Part shown: positions 60,601 to 64,000 of the stretch, in pieces
How the letters are laid out: every line of letters starts with the position of its first letter
How positions within the stretch are numbered: position 1 is the stretch's first letter
Assembly (NCBI GenBank): GCA_964573505.1
Contig: CAZNMS010000002.1
Span: 12,475-76,474, forward strand
DNA: 64,000 nt
Source of the DNA: AM-0621 sp964573505
GTDB taxonomy: Bacteria; Planctomycetota; Planctomycetia; Planctomycetales; Planctomycetaceae
Direction of reading: 5' to 3'
Notes under the pieces: generated by a model
Told to the model about the DNA's origin: nothing
The model's input: the letters and a program-made list of their open reading frames with translations, nothing else
The model's database searches: none
Made by a program: the position numbers and the translations under genes

Positions 60601-62954
60601 TGGTCGTCAATCTTGGCAGCGGAAATGACAACCTCGCTGTTGGATCGCTTGATCCAGCTATCACCTCGTCTGTCGCAGTCAAGATTCGCGGCGGCGATGG
60701 GAGTGATACGATCGATGCAAACGGGGTCGCGATCCCGCTGACGATCGAAGGTGGTCTTGGTGGCGACACTCTCAAGGGTGGTACTGCCGCTGATACTATC
60801 AATGGCGAAGCAGGTGCTGACTCGATTGATGGTGCTGGCGGCAACGACTCGTTGTTCGGACATGGTGGAGCAACGGCAGATGATGCTGCTAACGACACGA
60901 TTGTTGGTGGTCTCGGCAACGACACGATTTCTGGCAATGTTGGTAACGATAGTCTGCTCGGTGGTGACGGGGCTGATTCGATTCTCGGTGGAGACGGAGC
61001 TGATACCGTTCTCGGCGGAATTGGAAACGACCGTATCAGCGGCGATGCCGGAGATGACCGACTGTTTGGCGAAGCCGACAACGACATCATTCTGGGTGGG
61101 GCTGGCAACGACAGTCTCGACGGAGCGGCGGGAGCAGATTCACTGGAAGGCGGGGATGATAATGACACACTCGCTGGTGGAGCTGCGAACGACACGCTCA
61201 AGGGTGATCTCGGAAATGATCTGCTGAATGGTGATGCGGGTAATGATTCAGTCCTCGGCGGCGAGGGGAATGATACTCTGCAAACAAGCGGCGGAATCGA
61301 TGTGCTGGATGGTGAGAACGGGATTGATCGGTTTGACGCTGTGGCGCTCGCCGATGAGCCAATCGTGTTGACGAACAACAGTGTCATGGTCGGTTCCGTG
61401 ACGACGACCTTTACCAACATAGAGGAGTTCCAATTAACCGGCAGCGAGGATGGGAACTATATTGATGCGAGTGCGTACTCGGTCGGGTCGGTCACGATTC
61501 TGGGCAATGGCGGTGATGACACCTTAATTGGTGGTACTGGAAACGATTCGATCGATGGTGGCTCGGGGACGGATATCATCACCGGACAGACGGGCTCGGA
61601 TGTGATTCATGGCGGTCCTGACCGAGACTTTGTCTATGGCGAGGACGGAAATGACTTCGTCTTTGGCGATGATGGCAACGACGAAGTGTTTGGTGGAAAT
61701 GGAAATGACTCGATCGACGGCGGTGCTGGAAACGACATCGTCAACGGGGAAGCGAACAACGATACGGTCAATGGCGGTTCTGGCGACGACTCGCTCTATG
61801 GTGAAGTTGGCAGCGACATCCTTTCGGGTATGGACGGCAACGACTACGAAGATGGCGGCTTAGGAGATGACTTTGTCTATGGTGGTGCCGGAGCTGATAC
61901 CCTGCTCGCGGGTGTTGGTAATGATGTGATTGACGGGCAGGGGAATGTGCCGGGGCTGGAGAATAAGACTGCGGACCTTGTGCTGTTGGCTGGCGGGACG
62001 GACTTGGCTGATATCTACACTGTGTCAACTCAGATTGTTGGTGTGAATCAGTTTGTGGTGCTGAGCCGCACGAATCAGACACCGTATTCGATTCGCATGC
62101 GTCGCACAGAGACGGTTCGTCTTAATGCGGGCGGCGGAAATGATACCTTGACCGTCAATAATTTGGCTGGAGCGCCGACGGAGTCGATTCGATTTGAAAT
62201 TGATCTTGGGGACGGCAACGACTCTCTGGATGGAAGCGCGAGCAATCTCGCTGCGGTGAGTTTCGCGGCTCAGGGCGGTACTGGAGATGACACGCTGCTG
62301 GGTGGACTGGGAATTGACGGGCTGCGAGGCAACGATGGAAATGACTTCCTCAATGGTGCTGCGGGCGAGGACACGATTGATGGCGACGCCGGAAATGACT
62401 TGATCTACGGTGGTAGCCAGAAAGATGTGCTGAATGGCGGATTTGGTAATGATACCGTCCGGGGTAATGGAGCGAATGATATCATCAACGGCGAAGCGGG
62501 TGATGATAGGCTCTACGGCGATGCTGGTGCTGATATCATCACCGGTGGAGACGGCGCGGATAAGATTAGCGGCGGTACCGAGAACGATCAGGTTGATGGT
62601 GGCGCGGGCGACGATCAAGTTCGGGGTGACGATGGAAATGACATCGTCGTCGGCAACGTCGGAAATGACATCGTCAGTGGCGGTAGTGGGAACGATCTCG
62701 TCACTGGTGGTGCTGGTCGCGACTATGTCTTCGGTAACTCGGGCAACGACGTTGTGAAGGGGACTCAAGATCCCGACGTCGTGATTGGCGGTGATGGTAG
62801 TGATACCGTCGAAGGCAATGGCGGGTTTGATACGCTGACTGGCGGCAACGGCGGCGGTAGCTTGCCGAGTGTCGGTGATGTGATTGGTGAGACGTTTGAG
62901 ATTGATAATGCGTTCGTCGTGCCGCAACTGATTCTCGATCAGCTTGTGTTCTAG
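42606..62954 (+). CDS. Giant LEPR-XLL surface protein 2: beta-helix, Ig-like, Pmp-like, Calx-beta and RTX repeats
   Basis: 6,782 residues, uninterrupted. A basic leader (RRRSKLRRPSLKR, residues 18-30) is followed by VTEQLEARELLTA (41-53), the LEPR-XLL motif, and an EF-hand-like DIDGDGTIESD. Residues ~50-2030 form a beta-helix interrupted by 65-residue modules. About 2045-3400 holds about ten Ig-like domains (DxxPxPRxxxxxxVTIxFSExVxGVxxxDFxLTRDG). About 3404-5460 is a GGAI beta-helix with CSLREA-type entries and three more Ig-like domains. Three Calx-beta domains (5472-5829) and a long RTX array (6000-6750) follow. The protein ends QLILDQLVF with no recognised sorting signal. It is probably secreted and calcium-stabilised at the cell surface. 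It shares the LEPR-XLL export class, RTX and an NGNPIPTG module with giant protein 1. Its role as adhesin or matrix protein is inferred. Confidence 0.93.
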   Translation: MLLTSWVRSLRQSLQTRRRSKLRRPSLKRAAWLASCTPAKVTEQLEARELLTALVVDQQYVDARNGVVNISNANLDIDGDGTIESDAGEFDSVVVNLDPNDPVAGAGTGINITLSNLRLDSIAFKDASLSDPGSVGINVALNNVDLESLTFESVSVLSGAGGGIGIGLTDVHLGELTVFDSKVAYDTVTASGLPTRLSVNVTSTTRNSTIDELDVSRSTLDGVSITATGRQLNVVGGSAAAPIELLLADHGLQNNTLIDITGVQGLDRANQRTVISPVIVPNSNTGLLELDENSVSLDSTAASAKLVGAIDSVTTTVEVTDGRLYYAQQLIEIGDEVLQVTGVSGNTLTVTRGSLDSVATTHAVNDSVRPLVFSVSLAQTLSGSGTTATVSDARIFQSGQLLQIGSEQVAVLSVTGNVLSIARAQNGTSAVPHLVGSRIRVLTPTSTLTADIDDETTTVSVDHGERFKTGQFIQIDTEQMQIQGISGNTLTVTREVRGSAAATHAATTDIITLGTVGSYLGGGEAVVSSQIGSIRLTGNSIVGQSGNDGLAFDLTRSRVDSLEVETNTTISSIDVNLTDTPLDGLTIRDNVQIRAARPQVNGVQFDLVNSSLTNLYIHNNTVTGGIATGGGGIAFNATDSNVYGSFTNNIVQQTVGNGLSLTATASDEFLAANRGPAVFDFASLSSETTLAAGISTESTTLVVVDGRSFQAQQFLLLGDELVRITRVSGNELTVVRGQRGTIPLDHQQGARIRSVTTSATGTRQLFQQNIFRNNVGAGMFVDLPEGVSLNAQIEDNDFISNQSRGIDIAVQDTTAVSTLVARGGFARTTSSTTSAADIDNAATSLLVTDARLLRKFQTILVDSEQMQILDIDGNILSVARGVDGSVATSHTAGATVSAVTSPLNVTDANVFLGYDTPFNIAIDGEHLTVQDIDFQNNVLLVERGVNGTLPAFHATNATVTATQGDALRLAIGGSTLASGNLFNGNSIDGVRVVLQDQSAGAVEVRNNTIINTLRGAGAGNGIDIDLVGTNVDQQATNVLRRTQIENNLIGVTGVGKLNSAITAATTVFSVTDASAIAVGNTVRIEGEVVTVTAKSGNTLTVTRAGGAAAHAAGTAVTPTLGGNQGRGINLFFDELSAVEDFRIASNVIANSLDDGIRLRREDDGVTRTVNPTADQLKSVTIRENLIIGNAAAPVAEQLNPGGGAVLFGAGLEILVANGSLDTFDVDIRNNQIISNVRSAFNGTTNPQSSNGINLRAEADAQIVADIANNTITFNEGDGIDLTTRENTNTGLVATDRRDIGGAWTGNEISNNFRHGIEFIGRFGTQTLLEIGREGTESGKSLGNTISSNGLNGIDIRRGGNATIINNTISTNGPASGTALFTALGQASPAGGQVGVLGGILGTGIYVANGSYDGTNAGTGGDANRTIQLSIKGNTLNANTGLGMSINGYVRDTILATIRNNQVTSNLNDGVELRGHIETVILGNFISQNRGRGLDILSYAAGGGVTVQSNYKIGDGTEAGRNRFVSNLLEGVYYVTSANVQDSNLLSTDPNSRIRTNGSSTMAPAAILQIDTNTVSANGVNSGLPGTGIVYWIGNSGGSHNFANQYNNFEGAGTGPGTVGGLIDGNPIALNFSRAFTGYVSDSTPINSRTNSQVLNNTFEGNFGDDFRVESFLSVIDPVTTVDNWDQPGAVPPYRVTNWEADSLSRLNLDFRGNRGNGLNVRNRTVGFTNIEGLFKNKVFTVARDITRVQSRTRAGSPLGPFGGGNPTVDMTFPIVDVSPVDVGNGVTELVVTLGPANSVNYPGNLPNGLQIGTTVEIANVLGVNGLAHSANGLHQIVGIDRVARTIILSNTGGDGGPAYAGGGLLAANLRTLVGDIDNPPFQYPGLGSNTFRIAQGYDTSGAGAANEFRIGDNFFGATLFGADNSIGGADDWDIWTPNKSLNGIVTNVSSVAPAANMLTVTMPSHGLADRRLIEISGVQGFPSVNGRFKVEVIDADTINIYRINLNFFGGGGIPLTLNLDGNYAGGGEWRTIDDSFPDPSAPTFPVVDIVNVTPDPRPVTPGLVTLTFSEPVENIDVDDLFLTRDGIPVDVSGVNITQVNPKQYTLDLSIAASQDGQYRLTFDSAFPEAAITPIDPNPASGPTGTVTINFTEDVTGVDITDFILSIDRGDSKGFVPINLSETGPNSYVSASGATATTLQGANLNIRQITPAQYTLNLTSVTDEVGSYRLTLAAPRTVTLTAVEDATGGNLTIGEEVRIFAQDHGLTSGQYVTFSAIRGATLGPNTTLNSKYRVEVLDKDHFRLGTDLTLSSFITADDSNYAGGTFFYTPEIVDQVGRPFSVDRNTDIADATQTWSRVNTAPTADIVDVDPDPRGNFLSSDLLSTVRIVFSEKVNYGPDSAPLITTADFRMTRNVGAGLAQVNLASAKVVPINRDANNYVTEIELRNLASLTNIAGSYRLTLINNDATRITDAQGTILASSVFDDFVVVGTGPRPTLVPVTPARSTAPIPSITLQFNEPVLGPDVGISTLDASRHLTLTRDVGDGRGKVSIPLLAPDGSPLLLLPTSATSPTNFILDLTSITQDSNGESVDGEYELILKPGLGIKSSVDNEALGVGSRINWIQDALRPEADILDIEPTPRVSDAGEVTIEFNELVTGLSRLDASTDFTLTLDILDGQGPQPVNLSGLRVRPISPVDAAGNRIADPFLAGTVYAKEYVIDLGLPGMTDTPGIYTLAITDNGQIEDLTQNPIRITADATVTWTKALKINTDRVNDLVYTTSPTFRNHSTTNLTSVFLSTDQSPNPVATDTSDSWFQDQVAPFVIPNTVSIDPDPRSTSAGIVTIRFSEGVTGVTLSDFVLTRNGSNVSLNGLPFTQLNSSSYTLDLNLVSGAPGTYVFSIQGTGSLIFDSAQNPLAGGIQELDRWVVENVSPAGTLSVTSPRRTPADNVVLTFTKPVDVATVNASDLLLEVDRGQGYENLGTAAGRLAANQVTITPVSPVLNPTTGRVFASQYTLNLSANGLTSDAGTYRLTLVAADSGILDQADVELGADISTDWVLDNVAPTVDVVDVFPDPLPAGTGAGVINILFSESVTGVGIEDFRLSLGGSNVSLTGVTVVREAGYRYTLDLTSLTLADGTYELRVVSNDLVTPIRDLAGNPLVANADIPVANVAGRDIWFQGDDNNAPTVTFSAIDSPRNTAAGVVVVTFSEDVDPATVDLTDFTLTRDGNPVLLDAATIVAAPGTESVYLLNLEDVTSAVGTYTLSLVSPDAATPIVDKVGNPLAAGAAATATWINQQIDPFPTFVPVTPADRLRPVDVVTLDFTTPVTGVDIGDFRLTRDGSPVSTRGIEVVQSPIGATQYFINLSALTGSTGTYRFSLIAAGSGITEPGGDPLLSDARVDWTTSEVIEVNSFQDGVDPNPGDGVVGGFVSGQPERKLRAAVMEAGRLAGSDTIHLPAGTYSLTEQGRGEEFAVRGDLDIFDTTGTTTIRGDGPGETIIDAGLIDRIFHVTKGATLILEGVTIQRGSIDGSDDGGAIRNDNGTVILRNVEITANSSNDDGGAINNDGTMTIIDSTISKNVAVNNGGAIRNVGSLRIENSLIGGRFDPTASPAVDDRNRAGLSGGAIVNIGNGTVSLLNSTVSGNRTTGPTSVGGAIANLAALPTFSSTLNSTLTNTDTTLLVANGLSFPAQVIFDIRIDNEDMRVTAVSSNRFTVERGVNGTVAAAHAVGAPVSLRSNFNILNTTITQNSSASRGGGLHASAGITLVQNTLIAGNTAVSQGPDVFGTNANIISIQNAAGNGTNLIGNNANATTAFATSALVGTAAAPVNPQLGSLADNGGPTLTHALLVTSPAINQGSTTNRPVLTATDAVDQRGITRVLAAVDIGAFEFGGFFVTSTEDTADATPGDGIVADNFGRATLRAAVMEANALAGPNAIKLAATVYNLGQTELDTIAPTAEFSALANPLADQASNLDPVDEISLQFSEPIRVPNATSLLADIRLVHTSPAGVVTTTLLNTTGAVITQDPTDITLYKITNLRTLLTADGAYEFQLLAFDSAPVAPLVIADFEGNRMAADPGTGFAARAQTVRGDDVFPPTAVLTPVTPFTRTASPAEVSINFSEAIAGLSTDNFTLMFDDGVAGQVNVALSSAAIITRSSTSYVLDLRAVIDLDVVGNYVLTFDSSQSAQVQDLAGVQYIAGPLTTQWDVVDDTFAPVASWGTVSPSPRIGSVGEVTISFDEDIVGLDLNSAETNFDLTIDIDGSTTNGVQPPRAIDLSNVVVTEIDPRTFTIDLSSVTVADGAYVLTFNPAPVGVPAVSDLVNPANFMTAAGSVSTSFIIGDDLSKFAPGPAQTFGVTPEDAATFGDLDVVSAANDSLIIIGVVDTTSASEINASNIDRVFDIHPGQSLTLVDLRVTGGRLVGQRDGAGVRNDGGTLSVDGVGLYSNSSEAGRGGAIFNNGTVTVSSSDIGMSGGENSAAFGGGLFNDEQGLVTVTQSTIAGNNATVDAGAIYNDRDGLVTLSGTRVNTNSAGRHGGAFYNNDLAVLTIADSTLTSNVAAEDGGAILSELAASVDITNSTLASNKANRGGAIFDQDGRVTIADSALTANAVTEDGGAIYVSSAADVVITNTTFSGNVADGDGGAIKSDGSVDITDGVFLDGRAGGSGGAIRNTRILGVVDSAFVNNTADVHGGAISNANSGSVTLSRTRLTLNASDADDNKDGDGGALSNRDSGTVSLSEVSIINNRAGLAASVGRGTAGGGIHQVSAGAVTIVNSTIAENAAETGGGIASTKAVSIQNSTVSSNTARLTGGGFHNNGGAVSVVNTTVYSNAAGTSGGGVFNASVLGAFGLKNTIVAGNMASTNRDINGSGFSNQGNNLIGTAGTVTTFVNNVNGNIVGTNGSPIDPLLGPLQANGGQTLTHALLFGSPARDRGSNVAVAGTDQRGFARIFDGDGNGVATVDIGSFESGFVVNTFLDTRDARPGDLSSADEDGNSSLRAAIMEANSLDGDDTILLIPGTFRLTIAGGDEDAAASGDLDVTSDSVTIIGAGPTQTFIDAASLDRVFHVKPGATLNLKNLTVTGGHALQGGGVLNQGTLTLENVIVEGNSADFGGGVYNDLVQTTLTAAVTNAGTLITVPTSTSIPAQAPFLIQIGSESLTVTNIALGVATTTFTVTRGVSGTIPAAYGAGAVVTFVGSTSVLNSTITGNSARLKGGGIFNEAPMTITSSEILDNLSNSQGGGIFNLQSLVITETTIDENQASGTGGGIYNDGVNGSRTASIQIERSTVSNNRSSIRGGGIYNTDEIVTTNVTISGNTAAASGAGVYNTPHSTSNAIGTFTATNTTIAQNATDGTGGGFSNFTNGVATLRNTIISNNSARKGNDDVQGAFVSLGSNFIGDVGNATGLQNRLNNDQVGTTASPFDAVLAGLADNGGATFTHALLPGSLAINKGDNSGGEPADQRLGIRPVDNTADVGAFEVQNNTISIADVPDIIEGDGGQTFVSFVVLLSQAAAETITVDFVTEQDTAKESSDYLRAAGTLTFEPGELAKVITVEVNGDISSEDDESFKVRLSNATNATITDAEAVGTILNEDAYAEIGNVAILEGDNGTVVAEFTVTLDKPVNFAVTIDYATADGTATTADSDYVSTSGQLSFAALETSKTVSVTINGDTNLEAFETFLVQLSNAVASDSSLIPFRSMSATGTIQNDEVSIAISDTQSVVEGNSGTTPLNFTITLAQQVGVPVTIQANSVNGTAIGGSDFAVVDQVVTFAPGETTKTLAVLVTGDTRYEDPNKSTAVVAEAEEFTIALSNPTRGGVAFASATVDAVPAIGQIENDDPAPQQWLIRQVVGGGTIEVLKNGSQVATGNLADPLSVTGTSQDDVFTVDYVNGNPIPTGGLSIDGSGEVGGDVLVIQDDSNTLTATTITYTATGGESGTVNIDGSVISYQELEPITDLLAAANRVINLQDGVNDNASLIDDTAIPGNSLISSTASPVTFESISFAAPTTSLVVNLGSGNDNLAVGSLDPAITSSVAVKIRGGDGSDTIDANGVAIPLTIEGGLGGDTLKGGTAADTINGEAGADSIDGAGGNDSLFGHGGATADDAANDTIVGGLGNDTISGNVGNDSLLGGDGADSILGGDGADTVLGGIGNDRISGDAGDDRLFGEADNDIILGGAGNDSLDGAAGADSLEGGDDNDTLAGGAANDTLKGDLGNDLLNGDAGNDSVLGGEGNDTLQTSGGIDVLDGENGIDRFDAVALADEPIVLTNNSVMVGSVTTTFTNIEEFQLTGSEDGNYIDASAYSVGSVTILGNGGDDTLIGGTGNDSIDGGSGTDIITGQTGSDVIHGGPDRDFVYGEDGNDFVFGDDGNDEVFGGNGNDSIDGGAGNDIVNGEANNDTVNGGSGDDSLYGEVGSDILSGMDGNDYEDGGLGDDFVYGGAGADTLLAGVGNDVIDGQGNVPGLENKTADLVLLAGGTDLADIYTVSTQIVGVNQFVVLSRTNQTPYSIRMRRTETVRLNAGGGNDTLTVNNLAGAPTESIRFEIDLGDGNDSLDGSASNLAAVSFAAQGGTGDDTLLGGLGIDGLRGNDGNDFLNGAAGEDTIDGDAGNDLIYGGSQKDVLNGGFGNDTVRGNGANDIINGEAGDDRLYGDAGADIITGGDGADKISGGTENDQVDGGAGDDQVRGDDGNDIVVGNVGNDIVSGGSGNDLVTGGAGRDYVFGNSGNDVVKGTQDPDVVIGGDGSDTVEGNGGFDTLTGGNGGGSLPSVGDVIGETFEIDNAFVVPQLILDQLVF
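43517..45960 (+). repeat. Seven dispersed copies of a ~65-residue module in giant protein 2
   Basis: Copies at about 43517-43720, 43741-43931, 43948-44140, 44668-44868, 45101-45303, 45307-45492 and 45772-45960. The pattern is TTxxVxDxxxFxxxQxIxIgxEqmxVxxVxGNxLTVxRGxxGTxAxxHxxGaxV. Two more copies lie at 53587-53802 and 57950-58168. The module resembles a small unit found in phage tail and other large structural proteins, and it interrupts the beta-helix rather than forming a tandem array. Confidence 0.82.
48740..52810 (+). repeat. Cluster of about ten bacterial Ig-like domains, giant protein 2
   Basis: Domain starts near 48742, 48988, 49690, 50090, 50490, 51060, 51394, 51787, 52153 and 52500. 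Each opens like DxVDVxPDPRxxxxGxVTIxFSEPV and ends LTRDGxPV plus a YTLDLxSxTxxxGTYxLxL strand, matching SbsA/Big_12-type Ig-like domains. Three further copies lie near 54460, 54880 and 55230. Confidence 0.82.
52813..58990 (+). repeat. Pmp-like GGAI beta-helix with CSLREA-type entry segments, giant protein 2
   Basis: Dozens of strands of the form GGAIRNDNGTVILRNVEITAN and GGAINNDGTMTIIDSTISKN, the GGA(I/L/V)xN pattern of chlamydial polymorphic membrane proteins and other right-handed beta-helices. Sections begin with degenerate CSLREA-type segments: RKLRAAVMEA near 52900, TLRAAVMEAN near 54350 and SLRAAIMEAN near 57575, each followed by TIxLxxGTYxLT-like strands. It is probably an extended surface helix. 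Confidence 0.83.
59020..60090 (+). repeat. Three Calx-beta domains, giant protein 2
   Basis: Starts near 59020, 59355 and 59705. Each shows EGDxGxTxxxFxVxLSxxxxxxVTVDYxTxxGTAxxxxDYxxxxGxLTFxPGExxKxxxVxxxGDxxxExDExFxVxLSNxT, the Calx-beta signature. Such domains bind Ca2+ and often occur in tandem before RTX arrays. Confidence 0.88.
60600..62850 (+). repeat. RTX calcium-binding repeat array, giant protein 2
   Basis: About 750 residues dominated by GGxGxDxU nonapeptides (GGDGADTVLGGIGNDRISGD, GGAGNDSLDG and so on), interrupted near 61340-61500 and 61950-62200 by short non-RTX segments. This is the C-terminal array expected of type I-secreted or surface-anchored RTX proteins. No type I secretion genes are in the window. 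Confidence 0.92.
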
Positions 62955-63006
62955 GAGCGGGTTTGGGAGTTTGGCTCGTAGTATGTGTTGAATGAGATTT
63001 CTTAAG

Positions 63007-63045
63007 ATCCCCGCTGCTCAATGGGCAGCGGGGATTTTGTGTTTC
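63007..63045 (+). terminator. Rho-independent terminator behind giant gene 2
   Basis: Stem ATCCCCGCTGC (63007-63017) pairs perfectly with GCAGCGGGGAT (63025-63035) across a 7-nt loop, followed by TTTTGTGTTT. It starts 52 bp after the stop codon of the giant gene, separating its transcription from the adenosyltransferase gene. Confidence 0.9.
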
Positions 63046-63203
63046 TGCAACGGGATGATCGAGTTGCGGGTGAGATTCTTTCGCGGCAGAAGCGCACGCC
63101 GTTGGCGATGCGGTTAAACGAGTTTGGGCCTATGCTTGCTCGTTGGATTTGGGTTCGCCGCAGCGATGTCTTGCGGTCGTAATGTGGATTTTGCAATACA
63201 GAC

Positions 63204-63210
63204 GAAGGGA
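63204..63210 (+). promoter_or_regulatory. Ribosome binding site supporting a TTG start
   Basis: GAAGGGA seven bases before the TTG at 63218. No ATG or GTG lies near the conserved N-terminus, so this decides the start. Confidence 0.7.
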
Positions 63211-63217
63211 TGCTTGA

Positions 63218-63787
63218 TTGGTCTATCTCAATCGGATTTATACGCGGGGCGGCGATCAGGGGGAGACTTCATTAGGCGATGGGAGGCGCGTTGCGAAGAC
63301 GGATGCTCGTATCATCGCTTTTGGGGAAACGGACGAACTGAATTCGGTCATCGGGCTTGCTCGGACCGTGCCGCTGTCAGAATCGGTCGATCGTTGGCTC
63401 GGTGAGATTCAGAATGATCTGTTTGATCTGGGCGCGGATCTGTGTGTGCCCGAAGTCGCGGGGAGTGAAGGCGGCGGATTGCGAGTTGTGCCGGAGCAGG
63501 TGGCGAAATTGGAAAGCTGGATTGATGAGATCAACGAAAGCCTGCAACCGCTGACGAGCTTTGTTTTGCCGGGGGGATCAGTCGGTTCTGCATGGCTGCA
63601 TTTGGCTCGGACAACGTGTCGGCGCGTTGAAGTTTCCGTCTGGGCGTTGATGGCGAGCGAGTCGGTGAATCCTGAGGTGGCAAAGTATCTCAATCGGCTG
63701 TCTGATTTATTATTTGTGCTGGCTCAGTTTGTGAATAATCGGGGCGAAAGCAGCGTGCTTTGGGTGCCCGGCAAGCACAGGAAGTGA
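63218..63787 (+). CDS. PduO-type cob(I)alamin adenosyltransferase
   Basis: 189 residues, the usual length for the PduO/MMAB family, which transfers adenosine from ATP to cob(I)alamin to form coenzyme B12 in the cytosol. The N-terminal ATP-binding signature is clear: YTRGGDQGETSLGDGRR, then a DARIIAFGETDELNS helix. The C-terminal half has FVLPGGS, LHLARTTCRRVE and a SDLLFVLAQFVN segment, all typical. It starts with TTG at 63218 behind GAAGGGA and follows a terminator 173 bp upstream, so it is probably transcribed on its own. No methylmalonyl-CoA mutase or other B12 gene is visible, so the client enzyme is unknown. Family assignment is firm; a symbol (pduO or mmaB) is left out because the context does not choose between them. 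Confidence 0.94.
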   Translation: MVYLNRIYTRGGDQGETSLGDGRRVAKTDARIIAFGETDELNSVIGLARTVPLSESVDRWLGEIQNDLFDLGADLCVPEVAGSEGGGLRVVPEQVAKLESWIDEINESLQPLTSFVLPGGSVGSAWLHLARTTCRRVEVSVWALMASESVNPEVAKYLNRLSDLLFVLAQFVNNRGESSVLWVPGKHRK

Positions 63788-63855
63788 TTTTGAATCGTTT
63801 CGCTGCGAGGCCGGTAATCCGGGTTCACCGCATTGGGTTAGGCAACTTACGGCGA

Positions 63856-63883
63856 GCGCATCGACGATTTGTGGTCGATGCGC
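63856..63883. repeat. Hairpin, 10-bp perfect stem
   Basis: GCGCATCGAC (63856-63865) pairs with GTCGATGCGC (63874-63883) around an 8-nt loop. It begins 69 bp after the adenosyltransferase stop codon. There is no T-tract, so termination is uncertain. Confidence 0.6.
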
Positions 63884-63941
63884 CGGGTCGCTGTCGCTCG
63901 GATATCTATTTCTGAGAGTGACCGACATGGTCATGGGGCAA

Positions 63942-63969
63942 GCTTGAAGCACGGACTGGAAGTCCATGC
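63942..63969. repeat. Short intergenic repeat unit with GGACTGGAAGTCC hairpin
   Basis: GGACT (63953-63957) pairs with AGTCC (63961-63965). Read on the minus strand it gives ATGGACTTCCAGTCCGTGC, a motif I associate with dispersed planctomycete intergenic repeats. Copy number cannot be tested here. Confidence 0.45.
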
Positions 63970-64000
63970 TAGTGCGCTTCCAAGTGGATTGAATTAGCGA

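Noticed and set aside
63710..63967. Minus-strand frame starting MDFQSVLQACP at the right edge
   Set aside because: It begins inside a short repeat that reads ATGGACTTCCAGTCC on that strand and runs antisense into the adenosyltransferase gene. Frames of this type look like artefacts of the repeat.

Overview
The window most likely comes from a planctomycete (PVC superphylum). Both giant genes open with an arginine-rich leader followed by a LEPR-XLL-type motif (LEQRLLLSG and LEARELLTA), which is typical of planctomycete surface proteins. Intergenic DNA carries several short inverted and direct repeat families of the kind seen in that phylum, and ordinary housekeeping genes sit at both edges. No rRNA, tRNA, CRISPR array or insertion sequence was seen.

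Layout. 1-841: 3' part of purL (purine synthesis), cut by the window edge. 852-2006: a VapBC-type toxin-antitoxin pair on the minus strand, bracketed by two different inverted-repeat elements. 2012-39372: one enormous minus-strand gene interrupted only by a 100-N assembly gap. The contig ends at the gap share a perfect 22-bp overlap, and merging it restores one reading frame of about 12,412 codons. 39373-39960: repeat-rich spacer. 39961-41670: secreted Ig-like protein of 569 residues, same strand as the giant gene. 41671-42605: divergent intergenic region with dyad symmetries. 42606-62954: second giant gene (6,782 residues) on the plus strand, closed by a clear rho-independent terminator. 63218-63787: PduO-type cobalamin adenosyltransferase. 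63788-64000: non-coding, with small palindromes.

The core is a roughly 61-kb surface-protein locus. Giant protein 1 runs, N to C, through a LEPR-XLL leader, about twelve 163-residue repeats, a long non-repetitive region, an RTX calcium-binding patch, filamentous-haemagglutinin-like beta repeats holding an embedded C-type lectin domain with EPN and WND motifs, GDGDD-type beta repeats, three ELDRI dimers, and a C-terminal metzincin-like domain (HELGHILRLDH plus Met-turn). Giant protein 2 runs through a LEPR-XLL leader, a beta-helix repeatedly interrupted by a 65-residue module, about ten Ig-like domains, a Pmp-like GGAI beta-helix with CSLREA-type entries and three further Ig-like domains, three Calx-beta domains and a long RTX array. 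The two giants share an NGNPIPTG-type module. By inference, the giants and the small Ig-like protein make up a calcium-dependent cell-surface adhesion or glycan-binding apparatus. That proposal rests on domain content and gene order only.
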